Below, in pieces: positions 18,097 through 27,198 of a DNA stretch of 64,000 nt. The notes beneath the pieces were generated by a model, which searched no databases, was not told where the DNA came from, and worked only from the letters and a program-made list of their open reading frames with translations. This DNA comes from Microbacterium sp. UFMG61 (lineage in GTDB: Bacteria; Actinomycetota; Actinomycetes; Actinomycetales; Microbacteriaceae). The position numbers and the translations under genes were made by a program. Within the stretch, counting starts at the first letter, position 1; each line of letters starts with the position of its first letter. The stretch is from positions 150,165 through 214,164 of the forward strand of contig NZ_JACAFP010000003.1 in assembly GCF_015354505.1 (NCBI RefSeq), given 5' to 3'.

Positions 18097-19145
18097 GCCG
18101 CTCCGACGAGTGACGCCTGCTGCGCGTCGATCGCGATGATGTCGGACAGCAGCGCGTAGGCCGTCTCGAGGCGTCCGGCGCCGGGGCCGGACATCGTGAC
18201 GGTGCCGAGCAGGTCGGTCGTGAACGCGATCGCGTTGGTCGCTCCGGAGATGCCTGCGAGAGGGTGGTCGGCGGCCAGCGAGAGGGGCTGGACGGATGCC
18301 GTCACGGCGCCCGACTCGTCGCGGGTGATCGTGCCGAGGAGCTTCCAGTGCTCGCCCGCCGCCGCTGCCGCGATCACATCGCTCGCGGTGATCCCGCTGA
18401 TGCCGACGCGAGAGACGTCGGCCGTGGTGATCTCGGCGCCGAGCAGCTCATTGGCGAGGATCACGACCTTCAGCTGCACGTCGGATCCTTCGATGTCGGC
18501 GGTGGGGTCGGCCTCGGCGTAACCCAATGCCTGAGCCTCGGCCACGGCATCGCCGAGCGACTTGCCCGACTCCATCTGGCCGAGCACGAAGTTGCTCGTG
18601 CCGTTGAGGATTCCCTGGATGCGGCTGATGCGGAGTCCCTTGAGCGTCTGCTGTGCCAGTCGCAGCACCGGAGTGCCGCTCATCACAGAACCCTCGTACT
18701 CGAAGCGGGCGCCGTGCTGCTCTGCGAGCCGGTTGAGTTCGGCGCTCGCGAGTGCGACGGGCCCCTTGTTCGTGGTCGTGACGCTCTTGCCGCTCTCGAG
18801 GGCGGCGCGGACGTGCGAGATCGCAGGTTCGCCGTCGATCGGGTTCGTGTAGGTCGCCTCGACGATGATGCCCGCCGTCGTGGTGCGGATGACGTGGTCG
18901 TTGCGAGGATCGACGTCTCCACCCGGCATCCCGGCGAAGGAGGCATCCCCTGTCATCGCGAGCACGGCTCCGAGGTCGATGCCGTCCTCCTGCATGAGGG
19001 AGCCGAACCGCAGATCCGTGATCGCCACGACTCTCAGGGTGAAGCCGAGATCGTCGGCGAGGTCGGAGCCTCGGTCGTGGATGATCTCGGCGAGGGCGCG
19101 GTTGACGCCTCCGAAGCCGATGAGGGCGAGGTCGTGGTGAGTCAC
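18093..19145 (-). CDS. Homoserine dehydrogenase family protein (no ACT domain)
   Basis: A 350-residue NAD(P)-dependent dehydrogenase linking homoserine and L-aspartate 4-semialdehyde. The N-terminus has a Rossmann loop (LALIGFGGVNRALAEII; the last Gly of GxGxxG is Asn), then TTNKGPVALASAEL, and the family signature GILNGTSNFVLGQ followed by EAQALGYAEADPTADIEGSD with the catalytic Lys in DVQLKV. The C-terminal ACT domain of biosynthetic Hom proteins is missing, so no threonine feedback is expected. No thrB or thrC is nearby; instead it is coupled to an aldehyde dehydrogenase, which points to catabolism of homoserine or a related compound. GTG start behind AAGGAGAA. Confidence 0.83.
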   Translation of the reverse strand: MTHHDLALIGFGGVNRALAEIIHDRGSDLADDLGFTLRVVAITDLRFGSLMQEDGIDLGAVLAMTGDASFAGMPGGDVDPRNDHVIRTTTAGIIVEATYTNPIDGEPAISHVRAALESGKSVTTTNKGPVALASAELNRLAEQHGARFEYEGSVMSGTPVLRLAQQTLKGLRISRIQGILNGTSNFVLGQMESGKSLGDAVAEAQALGYAEADPTADIEGSDVQLKVVILANELLGAEITTADVSRVGISGITASDVIAAAAAGEHWKLLGTITRDESGAVTASVQPLSLAADHPLAGISGATNAIAFTTDLLGTVTMSGPGAGRLETAYALLSDIIAIDAQQASLVGAA

Positions 19146-19394
19146 CGGGGTTCTCCTTCTCTACGTGGACTGTCGCCGGCGTCGCCGCGCTGACATGTGT
19201 CCATCCTCAGCGCGCGTGGTGTCTGTGCGCGCCTGTCAGAACGGCAGCGGGAGTGGGCGGAATGGCAGCTTCTCGCCCGGAATGTCGGCGGTGGCGCATG
19301 CGGGGGCCAATCCGCAGATGTGCTCTTGCGCACCGGATATCTGAGGAGATAGTGTCCCCGCAGATCACAACAGAAATGCGTCATTGGCACATAG

Positions 19395-19413
19395 ATGTGA
19401 ATATGATGCACAT
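19395..19413. promoter_or_regulatory. Possible regulator dyad upstream of the amino-acid permease
   Basis: ATGTG-N9-CACAT lies 21 bp before the permease start in a locally A/T-rich stretch and includes ATGCACAT, close to the GTGCAT motif found near the lrp gene. Control by the same Lrp protein is possible but the match is weak. Confidence 0.3.
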
Positions 19414-19434
19414 ACAACCCGATTGAGAGTTCCG

Positions 19435-20913
19435 ATGACGCCTCTTCCCGGCGAGAAGCCCCTCCCAAACGTCCTGCCGAGTACGACGGCCACCCAGGTG
19501 CCGCTGCGTCGGCTGCAGCGCACCATGGATGCCCGTCACCTGATCATGATCGCGCTCGGCGGGGTGATCGGCTCGGGGCTGTTCCTCAGCTCCGGCTACA
19601 CGATCTCGCAGGCCGGACCCCTCGGCGCGATCATCGCGTATCTGATCGGCGCTTTCGTCGTCTACCTCGTCATGGCATGCCTGGGCGAACTCGCGGTCGC
19701 GTACCCGGTCTCGGGTGCCTTCCACATCTACGCGTCGCGGTCGATCGGCCCGGCGACCGGCTTCACCACCGCCTGGCTGTACTGGCTCTGCTGGGTGGTG
19801 GCGCTCGGATCCGAGTTCACGGCATCCGGCATCCTCATGCAGCGTTGGTTCCCCGGGGTTCCGGTGTGGCTGTGGTGCCTGATCTTCGCCGCGGTGCTGT
19901 TCCTGCTCAACGCGATCTCGGCTCGCGTGTTCGGCGAGGCGGAGTTCTGGTTCTCGCTCGTCAAGGTCATCGCGATCGTCGGCCTGATCGTGCTCGGCGG
20001 CGCGGCGATCTTCGGATTCACACCGCTGTCTCCAGAGCATCCGCCGGCACTGCTCTTCAGCAACTTCGAGACTCCCGGCGGCCTCTTCCCGAACGGATTC
20101 AGCGGTGTGATCGTCACCGCCCTCGCCGTCTTCTACGCGTTCAGCGGCTCGGAGCTGATCGGTGTCGCCGCCGGCGAGACGAAGGACCCCGCCAAGAACA
20201 TCCCCCGTGCCCTGCGCTCGACGGTGCTGCGCCTCGTGGTGCTCTTCGTCGGGGCGATCGCCGTCATCGCCGCGATCCTGCCGTACGACCAGGCCAGCGT
20301 CACCAGCAGCCCGTTCGTCGACGTCTTCCAGTACGTCGGCGTCCCCTACGCCGCCGACATCATGAACTTCGTGATCATCACGGCGCTTCTCTCGGCCGGC
20401 AACAGCGGACTCTTCTCCTGCGCGCGGATGCTGTTCTCGCTCGCCGAGGAGGGTCACGCCCCGAAGGCGTTCACCCGCCTCACCCGGCGGGGTGTGCCGC
20501 TCATCGCGCTCAGCGTCAGCATCCTCATCGGTCTCGTCTCGCTGCTGACGAGCGTGATCGCGGCCGGAACGGTCTACCTGGTGCTCGTGTCGATCGCCGG
20601 ATTCGCGGTCGTCGCGGTGTGGATGTCGATCGTCGCCTCGCAGTTCTTCCATCGCCGCACCTTCGTGCGCGAAGGAGGACGCGTGCAGGATCTGGCCTAC
20701 CGCACGCCGCTCTACCCCGCGCTGCCGATCGTCGCATTCTCTCTGCTGCTCATCTCGATCATTGCGATCGCGTTCGACCCGAACCAGGTGGCCGCGCTCT
20801 ACTTCGGCATCCCCTTCGTCGGTGCCTGCTACCTGTACTTCTGGTGGCGTCACGGTCGCCAGGGCGTACGTGATGTCGTGCAGGATCACGAGGCCGAGTC
20901 CGTCGAGGCATGA
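19435..20913 (+). CDS. Amino acid permease (APC superfamily, AAT family)
   Basis: A 492-residue importer with 12 predicted helices in the cytoplasmic membrane. Family marks are [27 protein letters not shown] at helix 1 with the substrate-backbone-binding GxG, and the loop [17 protein letters not shown] after helix 6. Members take up amino acids such as GABA, proline, lysine or S-methylmethionine with protons. I chose ATG 19435. It overlaps the next gene by 4 bp (ATGA), an alanine-racemase-type enzyme, so import and racemisation of the same or related amino acid are likely linked. Confidence 0.88.
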   Translation: MTPLPGEKPLPNVLPSTTATQVPLRRLQRTMDARHLIMIALGGVIGSGLFLSSGYTISQAGPLGAIIAYLIGAFVVYLVMACLGELAVAYPVSGAFHIYASRSIGPATGFTTAWLYWLCWVVALGSEFTASGILMQRWFPGVPVWLWCLIFAAVLFLLNAISARVFGEAEFWFSLVKVIAIVGLIVLGGAAIFGFTPLSPEHPPALLFSNFETPGGLFPNGFSGVIVTALAVFYAFSGSELIGVAAGETKDPAKNIPRALRSTVLRLVVLFVGAIAVIAAILPYDQASVTSSPFVDVFQYVGVPYAADIMNFVIITALLSAGNSGLFSCARMLFSLAEEGHAPKAFTRLTRRGVPLIALSVSILIGLVSLLTSVIAAGTVYLVLVSIAGFAVVAVWMSIVASQFFHRRTFVREGGRVQDLAYRTPLYPALPIVAFSLLLISIIAIAFDPNQVAALYFGIPFVGACYLYFWWRHGRQGVRDVVQDHEAESVEA

Positions 20914-22040
20914 CGGCTCCGTCGTCCGCGGCGGGGTGGGTGGAGATCGACCGGAACGCGATCACGCACAACATCCGCACGATCCGCGCAGAGCTCGGCG
21001 AGGAGGTCGGGTTCTGCGCGGTCGTGAAGGCCGACGCCTACGGGCACGGGATCGACATCGTCGCACCGCTGCTCGTCGCCGAGGGGATCGCGATCGTCGG
21101 GGCGGCCTCGAACGACGACGCCGCCGCCGTTCGTGCGGCGGGGTTCGTCGGGCGACTGATGCGCGTGCGCCCCGCCGGGCGGGAGGAGATCGACGACGGC
21201 ATCCGCTTCGGCCTGGAGGAATGGGTCGGCGGAGTCGAGCACGCGGGAATCGTGGGAGTGACCGCGGCGGCGCGGGGGGTCAGGACTCGCGTGCATCTCT
21301 CGCTCAACTCGACCGGGCTCGGTCGCGACGGCATCGACCTCGGTGAAGCCGGGGGCCTGGATGCCGTGACCGCCGTTCTCGCAGACCCGCACCTGGAGGT
21401 CGTCGGCCTGTGCTCCCACTTCCCCTGCGAAGACGCTGCCGATGTGGCCGAGGGCGCATCGCGCTTCGACGAGGAGACCCGTGTGCTGCTCGCCGGAACG
21501 CATGCGTATGATCGGATCGCGCGGCATTGCGCGACCACGTTCGCGGCACTCACGGTGCCCGAGTCTCGGTTCGACCTCGTGCGCATCGGCGCGGGGCTGT
21601 ATGGCGACTCCGACACGGTCGGCGGCGCGCTGCGTCCTGCCATGCGGGTCGTGTCGAGGATCGCGGCGATCAATGCCTATCCGCGGGGCAGCACTGTGGG
21701 ATACGAGCGCTGGCACCGTCTCGACCACGATGCGCGTCTGGCCGTGATCCCTCTGGGATATGCCGACGGAATCCATCGCAGCCTCAGCGGCACCGGCGAG
21801 GTGCTCGTGCGGGGCAGACGTGCACCGATCGTCGATCGGATCGCCATGAACAGCTTCCTCGTCGATGTCTCGAGCATCCCGCGTGCAGCGCCGGGAGACG
21901 AGGCGGTGCTGTTCGGCCGGCAAGGCGACGAGGTGATCGCCCCGGCCGATGTCGAGCGGTCGCACGGTCACATCGCTGCCGATCTCTACGTCGCCTGGGG
22001 GCGGCTCCTGCCGCGTCGTCCGGTCGCGGCCGCCGGATAG
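20910..22040 (+). CDS. Alanine racemase family (fold type III PLP) enzyme
   Basis: A 376-residue PLP racemase. Lys40 in [10 protein letters not shown] is the Schiff-base residue, and the barrel continues with RIGAGLYG. In the C-terminal domain STVGYERW holds the second catalytic Tyr and IPLGYADGI the PLP-pyridine Arg-equivalent segment; [13 protein letters not shown] matches the usual substrate loop. The [12 protein letters not shown] stretch replaces the usual D-T-G-M-x-R-L-G and suggests altered specificity. Context (amino-acid permease, Lrp, homoserine dehydrogenase) argues for a catabolic or broad-spectrum racemase rather than the cell-wall Alr, though it could supply D-alanine. It is translationally coupled to the permease. 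Confidence 0.82.
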   Translation: MTAPSSAAGWVEIDRNAITHNIRTIRAELGEEVGFCAVVKADAYGHGIDIVAPLLVAEGIAIVGAASNDDAAAVRAAGFVGRLMRVRPAGREEIDDGIRFGLEEWVGGVEHAGIVGVTAAARGVRTRVHLSLNSTGLGRDGIDLGEAGGLDAVTAVLADPHLEVVGLCSHFPCEDAADVAEGASRFDEETRVLLAGTHAYDRIARHCATTFAALTVPESRFDLVRIGAGLYGDSDTVGGALRPAMRVVSRIAAINAYPRGSTVGYERWHRLDHDARLAVIPLGYADGIHRSLSGTGEVLVRGRRAPIVDRIAMNSFLVDVSSIPRAAPGDEAVLFGRQGDEVIAPADVERSHGHIAADLYVAWGRLLPRRPVAAAG

Positions 22041-22077
22041 GATTGCCGTGATCTCGACCCGCACGAAGGAGCAAACG

Positions 22078-22851
22078 ATGGCAGCCTCATCTTCGCTCGT
22101 CCAGGGTCTGAAGCTTCTCGATGCCTCGGTCTCCCAGGAGCGCCGCGCTCGTCCCGGACTCAATGCCTCCCGTCTGGCGGAGGCCACCGAGATCGAGCGC
22201 AGCCGGGTGTCGCGGCTCACGCAGGAGCTGCGCGCACGGGAGCTCCTCAGTCGCGACGACGACGCGCTGTTCTCGGCGGGGCCGGAGTTCTTCCGCACCG
22301 CTGCCGTTCTCAACGCACCCTGGTTGCGGGCCTCGCGAGCCGCGCTGCGGGCGCTCGCCTCGCAGCGAGGTGTCAACGCCCTGATCACGATCGCCGATGG
22401 CGCGCGCGGTGTATTGCTGCGCTGCGAGAGGTCCGCCGATGGGTTCGATCGCTCCATCCGTGAGGGGCTCGTCACACCGATCTGGTGCACCGGTGCGGGC
22501 CGGGCGTTGCTTTGGGATCACACGCTCGAGCAGCTCGAGGCGCTGCTCGAGGACGTGCAGTTCGTCGGGGTCGGTGGACCGACAGCCGCTCGTTCGACGC
22601 GCGATGTGTGGGCGCTGCTCGAACGGGACCGCGAGGATTCGCTCGTCGCCGCGGCGGAGGAATACGACGAGGGCATCGACGAGTTCGCCCTCCCCATCCG
22701 CAGCAGGGGTGAGGTCATCGCCTCCCTGGCTGTGCGTGGCAGGCACCGCCCCCAGGGGATCACCCGCGACACGCGGGCCCTGCTCACGCACTTCGCCGGC
22801 GAGCTCAGCGCCGCAGCCGGCGCCGATCAGCCCTCACGCGAGAACGGCTGA
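22078..22851 (+). CDS. IclR family transcriptional regulator
   Basis: A 257-residue regulator. Residues 1-65 form the winged helix (LVQGLKLLDASVSQ, RLAEATEIERSRVSRLTQELRARELL) and the rest is the IclR effector domain (GVNALITIADGARGVLLR, PIWCTGAGRALLWD, EYDEGIDEFALPIRSRGEVIASLAVRG). The start at 22078 has GAAGGAGC. It lies 37 bp after the racemase gene and is probably in the same operon, so it may respond to the imported amino acid. Its 3' end overlaps the 3' end of another iclR gene on the other strand by 18 bp. Confidence 0.85.
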   Translation: MAASSSLVQGLKLLDASVSQERRARPGLNASRLAEATEIERSRVSRLTQELRARELLSRDDDALFSAGPEFFRTAAVLNAPWLRASRAALRALASQRGVNALITIADGARGVLLRCERSADGFDRSIREGLVTPIWCTGAGRALLWDHTLEQLEALLEDVQFVGVGGPTAARSTRDVWALLERDREDSLVAAAEEYDEGIDEFALPIRSRGEVIASLAVRGRHRPQGITRDTRALLTHFAGELSAAAGADQPSRENG

Positions 22852-23625
22852 CGGGGCGCCGAGTTCTCGGGAGAGCTCGGCGGCAGCCCGGGCACATGCT
22901 TCGCCGCACGTCGCCGTGCGCTCCGCCATCACGTCGCGCGTCCCGATCACCTGGACCGCGGCGACGACCTCGCCGCGGTGGTCCCACACGGGAGCGGCGA
23001 CCGAGTAGAGACCTGGCTCAGCCTCCTGGTCGACGATCGCGAACCCTCGGCGCCGATCGTCGTCGAGCCGTGAGAGGAAGTCGTCGATCGACGTAGGGGT
23101 GTTCGGCCCCTGAGGCGAGAAGTCGGTGGCGCGGAACACCGCGCGGATCTCATCGGCGGAGGCGTCCCACAGCGTGGCACGGCCGGCGTCGCTGCAATAG
23201 GCAGGGTAGGCGCGTCCGATCCACGACCCGATCATGCGCGAGTCGGCGGGAAGGCTCTCGAGCATGGTGAGCGTCGTGTCTCCCTGCAGCACGCTGAGGA
23301 AGGCGGCTTCGCCGAGGCGCGACGACAGGTCTTCGAGCACCACCAGGCCGTGCGTGCGCAGGCGCTGTGCGCTCAGTTCCTGGGCGGCGGCGTACCATCC
23401 CCACGCGAGGGTGAATGAACGGTCCGCCGCTCTGGTGACGAGGCCCGAGCGCTCCAGGCTCGCCAGCGTGCGCGACACCTGTGAGCGCTCACGACCGAGG
23501 GAATCCGCGATCACGCTGACCGTGGCCGGTCGGAGGTCGCGGGTGAGCGTCGCCACGGAGGAGAGCACATCGAGCCCTCGGCCCATGCTGCTCGACGAGG
23601 GAGGTCTCGGCGTGGCTGGTGGCAT
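22834..23625 (-). CDS. IclR family transcriptional regulator
   Basis: A 263-residue regulator with an N-terminal winged helix (GRGLDVLSSVATL, VSVIADSLGRERSQVSRTLASLERSGLVTR) and a C-terminal effector domain (AAFLSVLQGDTTLTMLESLP, IGRAYPAYCSDAGRATLWD, GFAIVDQEAEPGLYSVAAPVWDHRGEVVAAV). It is convergent with, and overlaps, the preceding iclR gene. The two are related in domain structure but not close copies, so a recent tandem duplication is unlikely. Its target is unknown; the neighbouring lacI gene is transcribed in the same direction 22 bp downstream. Confidence 0.85.
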   Translation of the reverse strand: MPPATPRPPSSSSMGRGLDVLSSVATLTRDLRPATVSVIADSLGRERSQVSRTLASLERSGLVTRAADRSFTLAWGWYAAAQELSAQRLRTHGLVVLEDLSSRLGEAAFLSVLQGDTTLTMLESLPADSRMIGSWIGRAYPAYCSDAGRATLWDASADEIRAVFRATDFSPQGPNTPTSIDDFLSRLDDDRRRGFAIVDQEAEPGLYSVAAPVWDHRGEVVAAVQVIGTRDVMAERTATCGEACARAAAELSRELGAPSAVLA

Positions 23626-23647
23626 GGAAAGAGGTTACCGCTGTGCG

Positions 23648-24673
23648 TCAGCCCAGAGAGCGGATCGAGGCGCGCTCGACGACCGGCATCGGGATCAGCA
23701 CGGCGTCGAGCGGGCGCTCGCCGAGCAGCATCTCGACCGCGGTGCGCCCCATCACGTCGTAGGGGAGTCGCGCGGTCGTGAGTCCCGGTCGCTGGAAGCC
23801 GGCGAGCTCTTCGTCGTCGAAGGAGGCGACGGAGATGTCGTCGGGCACTCGAAGCCCTCGCTCGGCGATCGCCTGATACGTGCCGAAAGCCACTCCGTCG
23901 TTGCCGGCCAGGATCGCCGTGAGGTCGGGGTGAGCGTCGAGCATCTGCAGCGTGCGCGAGTATCCGATATCGGGGTTCCACTCGGGGACGTCCATGATGA
24001 ACGGATCGACGCCGGCCCCGGCGAAGGCGGCGCGGATGCCGTCGAATCTCGGGCCGATGGTCACCGAGTGCCGGGGAGACGACACCGCACGCGGGTTGTT
24101 GCCGATCACGCCGATCCGGCGGTGGCCGGCATCCGTGAGCAGGCGCGCCATCGCATGGCCGGCGGTCCGCTCGTCGGGGAGCACGGAGGGATGCCCCGTC
24201 GTCGACGTGCCGTTGACGATCACGACCGGCACGTCGGCGGGGGTCTCGGGCACCTCGATCATGCGGGCGCCGAGGAGCCCGATCAGGATGCCGTCGACCC
24301 GGCGGTCGATCATCGCCTGGATCTCGTCGGAGATGGTCGCGTCATCACCCTCCGTCTCGGCGATCAGAACGGTGTGGCCGTGCTCCTTCGCCGCGGACAG
24401 CAGGCCGCGGATCATCTCGGAGGCATAGCGGGTCACGGTGATCTGATCCGAGATGAATCCCAGAGTCTTCGTCTTGCGGAGGCGCAGACTCTGGGCGGCG
24501 GGATTCGGCCGGTAGCCGAGTTCCTCCGCTGCTGCCCGCACCCGGCGTGCCGCGTCGGCGGAGAGACGTGAACCCGGTCGGTCGTTCAGGATCATGCTCA
24601 CGGCGGTCTTGGACATGCCCGAGAGCGCGGCGACGTCGGCGAGCGTCGGCCTGCGATCGACGTTCTTCGGCAC
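23648..24673 (-). CDS. LacI family transcriptional repressor of the fructan operon
   Basis: A 341-residue repressor. The helix-turn-helix and hinge are at 8-60 (TLADVAALSGMSKTAVSMILN, then VRAAAEELGYRPNPAAQSLRL), followed by a periplasmic-binding-protein-like sugar domain (TLGFISDQI, DGILIGLLG, RIGVIGN, AILAGNDGVAFG, SVASFDDEE). I chose GTG 24673 because AGGAGG precedes it; longer starts run into the promoter region. It is divergent from the ABC/GH32 operon, and two matching operators lie between them, so it most probably represses both itself and the operon until a fructose-containing sugar is present. Confidence 0.87.
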   Translation of the reverse strand: MPKNVDRRPTLADVAALSGMSKTAVSMILNDRPGSRLSADAARRVRAAAEELGYRPNPAAQSLRLRKTKTLGFISDQITVTRYASEMIRGLLSAAKEHGHTVLIAETEGDDATISDEIQAMIDRRVDGILIGLLGARMIEVPETPADVPVVIVNGTSTTGHPSVLPDERTAGHAMARLLTDAGHRRIGVIGNNPRAVSSPRHSVTIGPRFDGIRAAFAGAGVDPFIMDVPEWNPDIGYSRTLQMLDAHPDLTAILAGNDGVAFGTYQAIAERGLRVPDDISVASFDDEELAGFQRPGLTTARLPYDVMGRTAVEMLLGERPLDAVLIPMPVVERASIRSLG

Positions 24674-24737
24674 CGGGTTCCTCCTGTCGTGACATCTCCA
24701 GCTTAGGCAGTGCATGCGGCACCCCGGAACCACGCTG

Positions 24738-24753
24738 GTTGAATTGATTTAGC
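24738..24753. promoter_or_regulatory. LacI-type operator O1
   Basis: GTTGAATTGATTTAGC reads on the minus strand as GCTAAATCAATTCAAC, which matches operator O2 (GCTGAATCAATTTAGC) in 13 of 16 positions. It lies 65 bp upstream of lacI's start and just upstream of the operon's -35 element. Confidence 0.65.
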
Positions 24754-24760
24754 AAAATCG

Positions 24761-24789
24761 TTGCGGCCCTCGATCGACGATGCTAACCT
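24761..24789 (+). promoter_or_regulatory. Promoter of the fructan ABC/GH32 operon
   Basis: TTGCGG (24761) and TAACCT (24784) are 17 bp apart. Transcription would begin near 24796, at the left edge of operator O2, leaving a leader of about 75 nt before the GTG start of the binding protein. Confidence 0.5.
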
Positions 24790-24796
24790 CGGCGAT

Positions 24797-24812
24797 GCTG
24801 AATCAATTTAGC
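24797..24812. promoter_or_regulatory. LacI-type operator O2
   Basis: GCTGAATCAATTTAGC is a 16-bp imperfect palindrome covering the expected transcription start. The centres of O1 and O2 are 59 bp apart, a distance that allows a short repression loop. Confidence 0.65.
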
Positions 24813-24869
24813 TTCATGGGCGGGACTCGATTCCCTCGCTCTGAAGTCATTCACTCAGGAGAGAACATC

Positions 24870-26252
24870 GTGGTTGATCTCACTCGCAGGGCTCTGCTCG
24901 GCGCGATCGGTCTGGGCATCGTGGGCACCGTCGTCTCGTGGCCGAGACTCACCGGAGCCGACATCCCCGGCCGCGGCACAGACACTCTGACCGTCGCCCT
25001 CTTCGGCACCGCGCAGGACGCCGTGGCGCGTCAGGCGCTGGTCGACGGCTTCCAGCGCAAGCACCCCGGCATCACCGTGCGCATCGTGGCCATTCAAGGA
25101 CAGGACTGGAGCGAGTACTTCGCGAAGATCCTCACGATGATCGCCGCGGGCACGCCGCCCGACGTCGTCACGGTCGCGACCGAGGGGGCGCAGCTCTTCG
25201 CATCACGCCTCGCGCATCCTCTCGACGAGTATGTGCGCCGCGACGCGTCGGAGATGCAGGAGTACTTCGACGACGTGAACCCGACCCTCATCGAGGCGTT
25301 CATGTACCAGGGCAGCCTGTTCCAGATGCCCGACAACTTCAATGCGGCGAACGTCTTCTACAGCACGACGGCGATGGACCGCGCGGGGCTGGAACGCCCC
25401 GCCGACAACTGGACGCTGGAGGACTTCCTCGGCACCGCCCGTGCGATGAAGAAGAGCGCTTCGGGGCAGTTCCTGCCGTACTTCTGGAACAACCGGCTGT
25501 GGGGCGGCGTCGTCCCCTGGCTGTACGTCAACAACACCAGCTTCCTGCACGAGGAGAAGGCGAGCGGCGGCGACTGGCTGTGGGACCGCTTCTATCCCGA
25601 CCAGGCGGCCCGCAGCGGCGGCTACGTGTGGAAGCAGGCCGACGCGCTCAACGAGCACGCGATCGAGAGCTTCTCGGTGCTCGAGCGCATGGTCTCGGAG
25701 GGGCTCGCCGCGAACCCCGCACAGGGTGGCGGAAACGAGCTGGTCTCCCTGTTCTCCACGGGCTCGGTCGGGATGACCCCCGCGGGAGGCTTCTGGGTCA
25801 GCGGCCTCGAAGAGGCGGGCGTCGCGAACGACGCCTACGACGTGACCTACTTCCCGAGGATGGCGGGGCAACGGCACCAGTTCGGGGCGGGCGGCTACGC
25901 GATCATGGAGACCTCGCCCCGCAAGGACGAGGCATGGGAGTGGCTCAAGTACTGCGTCTCGGTCGAGGGCATGACGATCGCCCACCCGAAGCCCGACTCG
26001 TCACTCCCTCGTCGCTCCCTCAACGCCGAGCTCTATGGCGCGGGGGTGGGGCCTGCGCACTGGGAGGTCTTCTACGACACTCTCGACAAGTTCCCCGACA
26101 CCGGTCCGATGCCGGCGCCTCCGCAGCAGGCCGCCGTCGAGTCCGCTCTGCTCAAGAACGTGGTGTCGACCATCACGAACGGCCCATCCGGCGTCCGCCG
26201 AGGGCTCGAGACCATGCAGCGAGATCTCGAGCTCGCGCTGGGGGGAAACTGA
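24870..26252 (+). CDS. ABC transporter extracellular sugar-binding protein (family 1)
   Basis: A 460-residue binding protein for an oligosaccharide, probably a fructan or sucrose. The mature part shows the family pattern DTLTVALFGTAQ, LVDGFQRKHPGITVRIVAIQ, ILTMIAAGTPPDVVTVATEG and the late GGYAIMETSPRKDEAWEWLKY. The N-terminus is DLTRRALLGAIGLGIVGTVV, a twin-arginine (Tat) type signal, but no lipobox Cys follows, which is unusual for a Gram-positive binding protein. GTG 24870 is preceded by AGGAGAG; the ATG at 24780 would lie inside the promoter. It is first in the operon and overlaps the next gene by one base. Confidence 0.85.
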   Translation: MVDLTRRALLGAIGLGIVGTVVSWPRLTGADIPGRGTDTLTVALFGTAQDAVARQALVDGFQRKHPGITVRIVAIQGQDWSEYFAKILTMIAAGTPPDVVTVATEGAQLFASRLAHPLDEYVRRDASEMQEYFDDVNPTLIEAFMYQGSLFQMPDNFNAANVFYSTTAMDRAGLERPADNWTLEDFLGTARAMKKSASGQFLPYFWNNRLWGGVVPWLYVNNTSFLHEEKASGGDWLWDRFYPDQAARSGGYVWKQADALNEHAIESFSVLERMVSEGLAANPAQGGGNELVSLFSTGSVGMTPAGGFWVSGLEEAGVANDAYDVTYFPRMAGQRHQFGAGGYAIMETSPRKDEAWEWLKYCVSVEGMTIAHPKPDSSLPRRSLNAELYGAGVGPAHWEVFYDTLDKFPDTGPMPAPPQQAAVESALLKNVVSTITNGPSGVRRGLETMQRDLELALGGN

Positions 26253-27190
26253 TGTCCGAGAACACCACCCGCACTCTCACCGTGCCGCCGGGATTCCGGC
26301 GCGAGACCGGCACGGTCGCCCGCTCGGGACGATCGATCATCTGGTGCTTCCTGGCGCCCACCCTCATCGGGCTCGGGCTGTTCAACTTCGTCCCGATCAT
26401 CGGATCGTTCGTCCTGGCCTTCTTCCGCTGGGACATCATCTCTGACCCGGTCTTCGTCGGGTTCGACAACTTCGTCGATCTGGCGGCCAACCCGACGGTG
26501 AGCGTGTCGTTCCTGAACACCATCGGCTTCGTCGTCGTCGCCGTCATCCTGCAGCTCGGGGTCGCACTGGTGCTCGCGGTGCTCGTGCAGTCGAAGATGC
26601 CGAACTGGCTGCGCACCTTCTTCCGGTCGGCGCTGTTCTTCCCGCTGATCCTGTCGGCGGCCTCCGTCTCGCTGATCATGGCGTACCTGTTCAACCAGGA
26701 GTTCGGCCTGGTGAATCAGACGTTGAACCTGATCGGCATCGCGGATGTCGGGTGGTTGACGACCGGACTCGGCGCGAAGGTCGTGGTGCTCCTGGTCTAC
26801 GTGTGGCAGAACTTCGGGTTCACGTTCCTGCTCTTCATCGGCGGGCTCGCCGCGATCCCGAGTGAGGTCTATGAGGCATCCGCCCTCGACGGTGCGGCGG
26901 GATGGACCCAGTTCCGGATGATCACGCTGCCTCTGGTGAGTCCGACGCTGCTCGTGGCATCCGTCATGGCGATCATCAACGCCCTGCAGATCTTCGACCA
27001 GCCGTGGGTGCTGACCCGCGGTGGCCCCGGTGACGAGACCCGCACGGCCGTGATGGTGATCTACGAGTCCGCGTTCCGACAGCTCGATTTCGGTGGAGCG
27101 TCGGCCATCGGCATCGTGCTGACCCTTCTGATCATGCTCGTCACGGCCATCCAGTTCCGGCTGAGCCGCCGATTCGTCTTCTACGGGTGA
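26252..27190 (+). CDS. ABC transporter permease, MalF/UgpA type
   Basis: A 312-residue inner-membrane permease with six helices after a cytoplasmic N-terminus of about 30 residues. The EAA loop that contacts the ATPase is present (EASALDGAAGWTQFRMITLP). It pairs with the following permease to form the channel that receives sugar from the binding protein. Its ATG shares one base with the preceding stop codon. No ATP-binding subunit is encoded in the operon, so a shared MsmK-type ATPase from elsewhere in the genome is expected. Confidence 0.9.
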   Translation: MSENTTRTLTVPPGFRRETGTVARSGRSIIWCFLAPTLIGLGLFNFVPIIGSFVLAFFRWDIISDPVFVGFDNFVDLAANPTVSVSFLNTIGFVVVAVILQLGVALVLAVLVQSKMPNWLRTFFRSALFFPLILSAASVSLIMAYLFNQEFGLVNQTLNLIGIADVGWLTTGLGAKVVVLLVYVWQNFGFTFLLFIGGLAAIPSEVYEASALDGAAGWTQFRMITLPLVSPTLLVASVMAIINALQIFDQPWVLTRGGPGDETRTAVMVIYESAFRQLDFGGASAIGIVLTLLIMLVTAIQFRLSRRFVFYG

Positions 27191-27198
27191 GGCCCATC

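Noticed and set aside
18093..19145. Biosynthetic threonine operon
   Set aside because: No threonine synthase or homoserine kinase is adjacent and the ACT domain is missing; the neighbours are catabolic.
24780..24869. Upstream ATG as start of the sugar-binding protein
   Set aside because: It lies within the promoter and operator O2 and lacks a ribosome site; GTG 24870 has AGGAGAG and begins a proper signal sequence.
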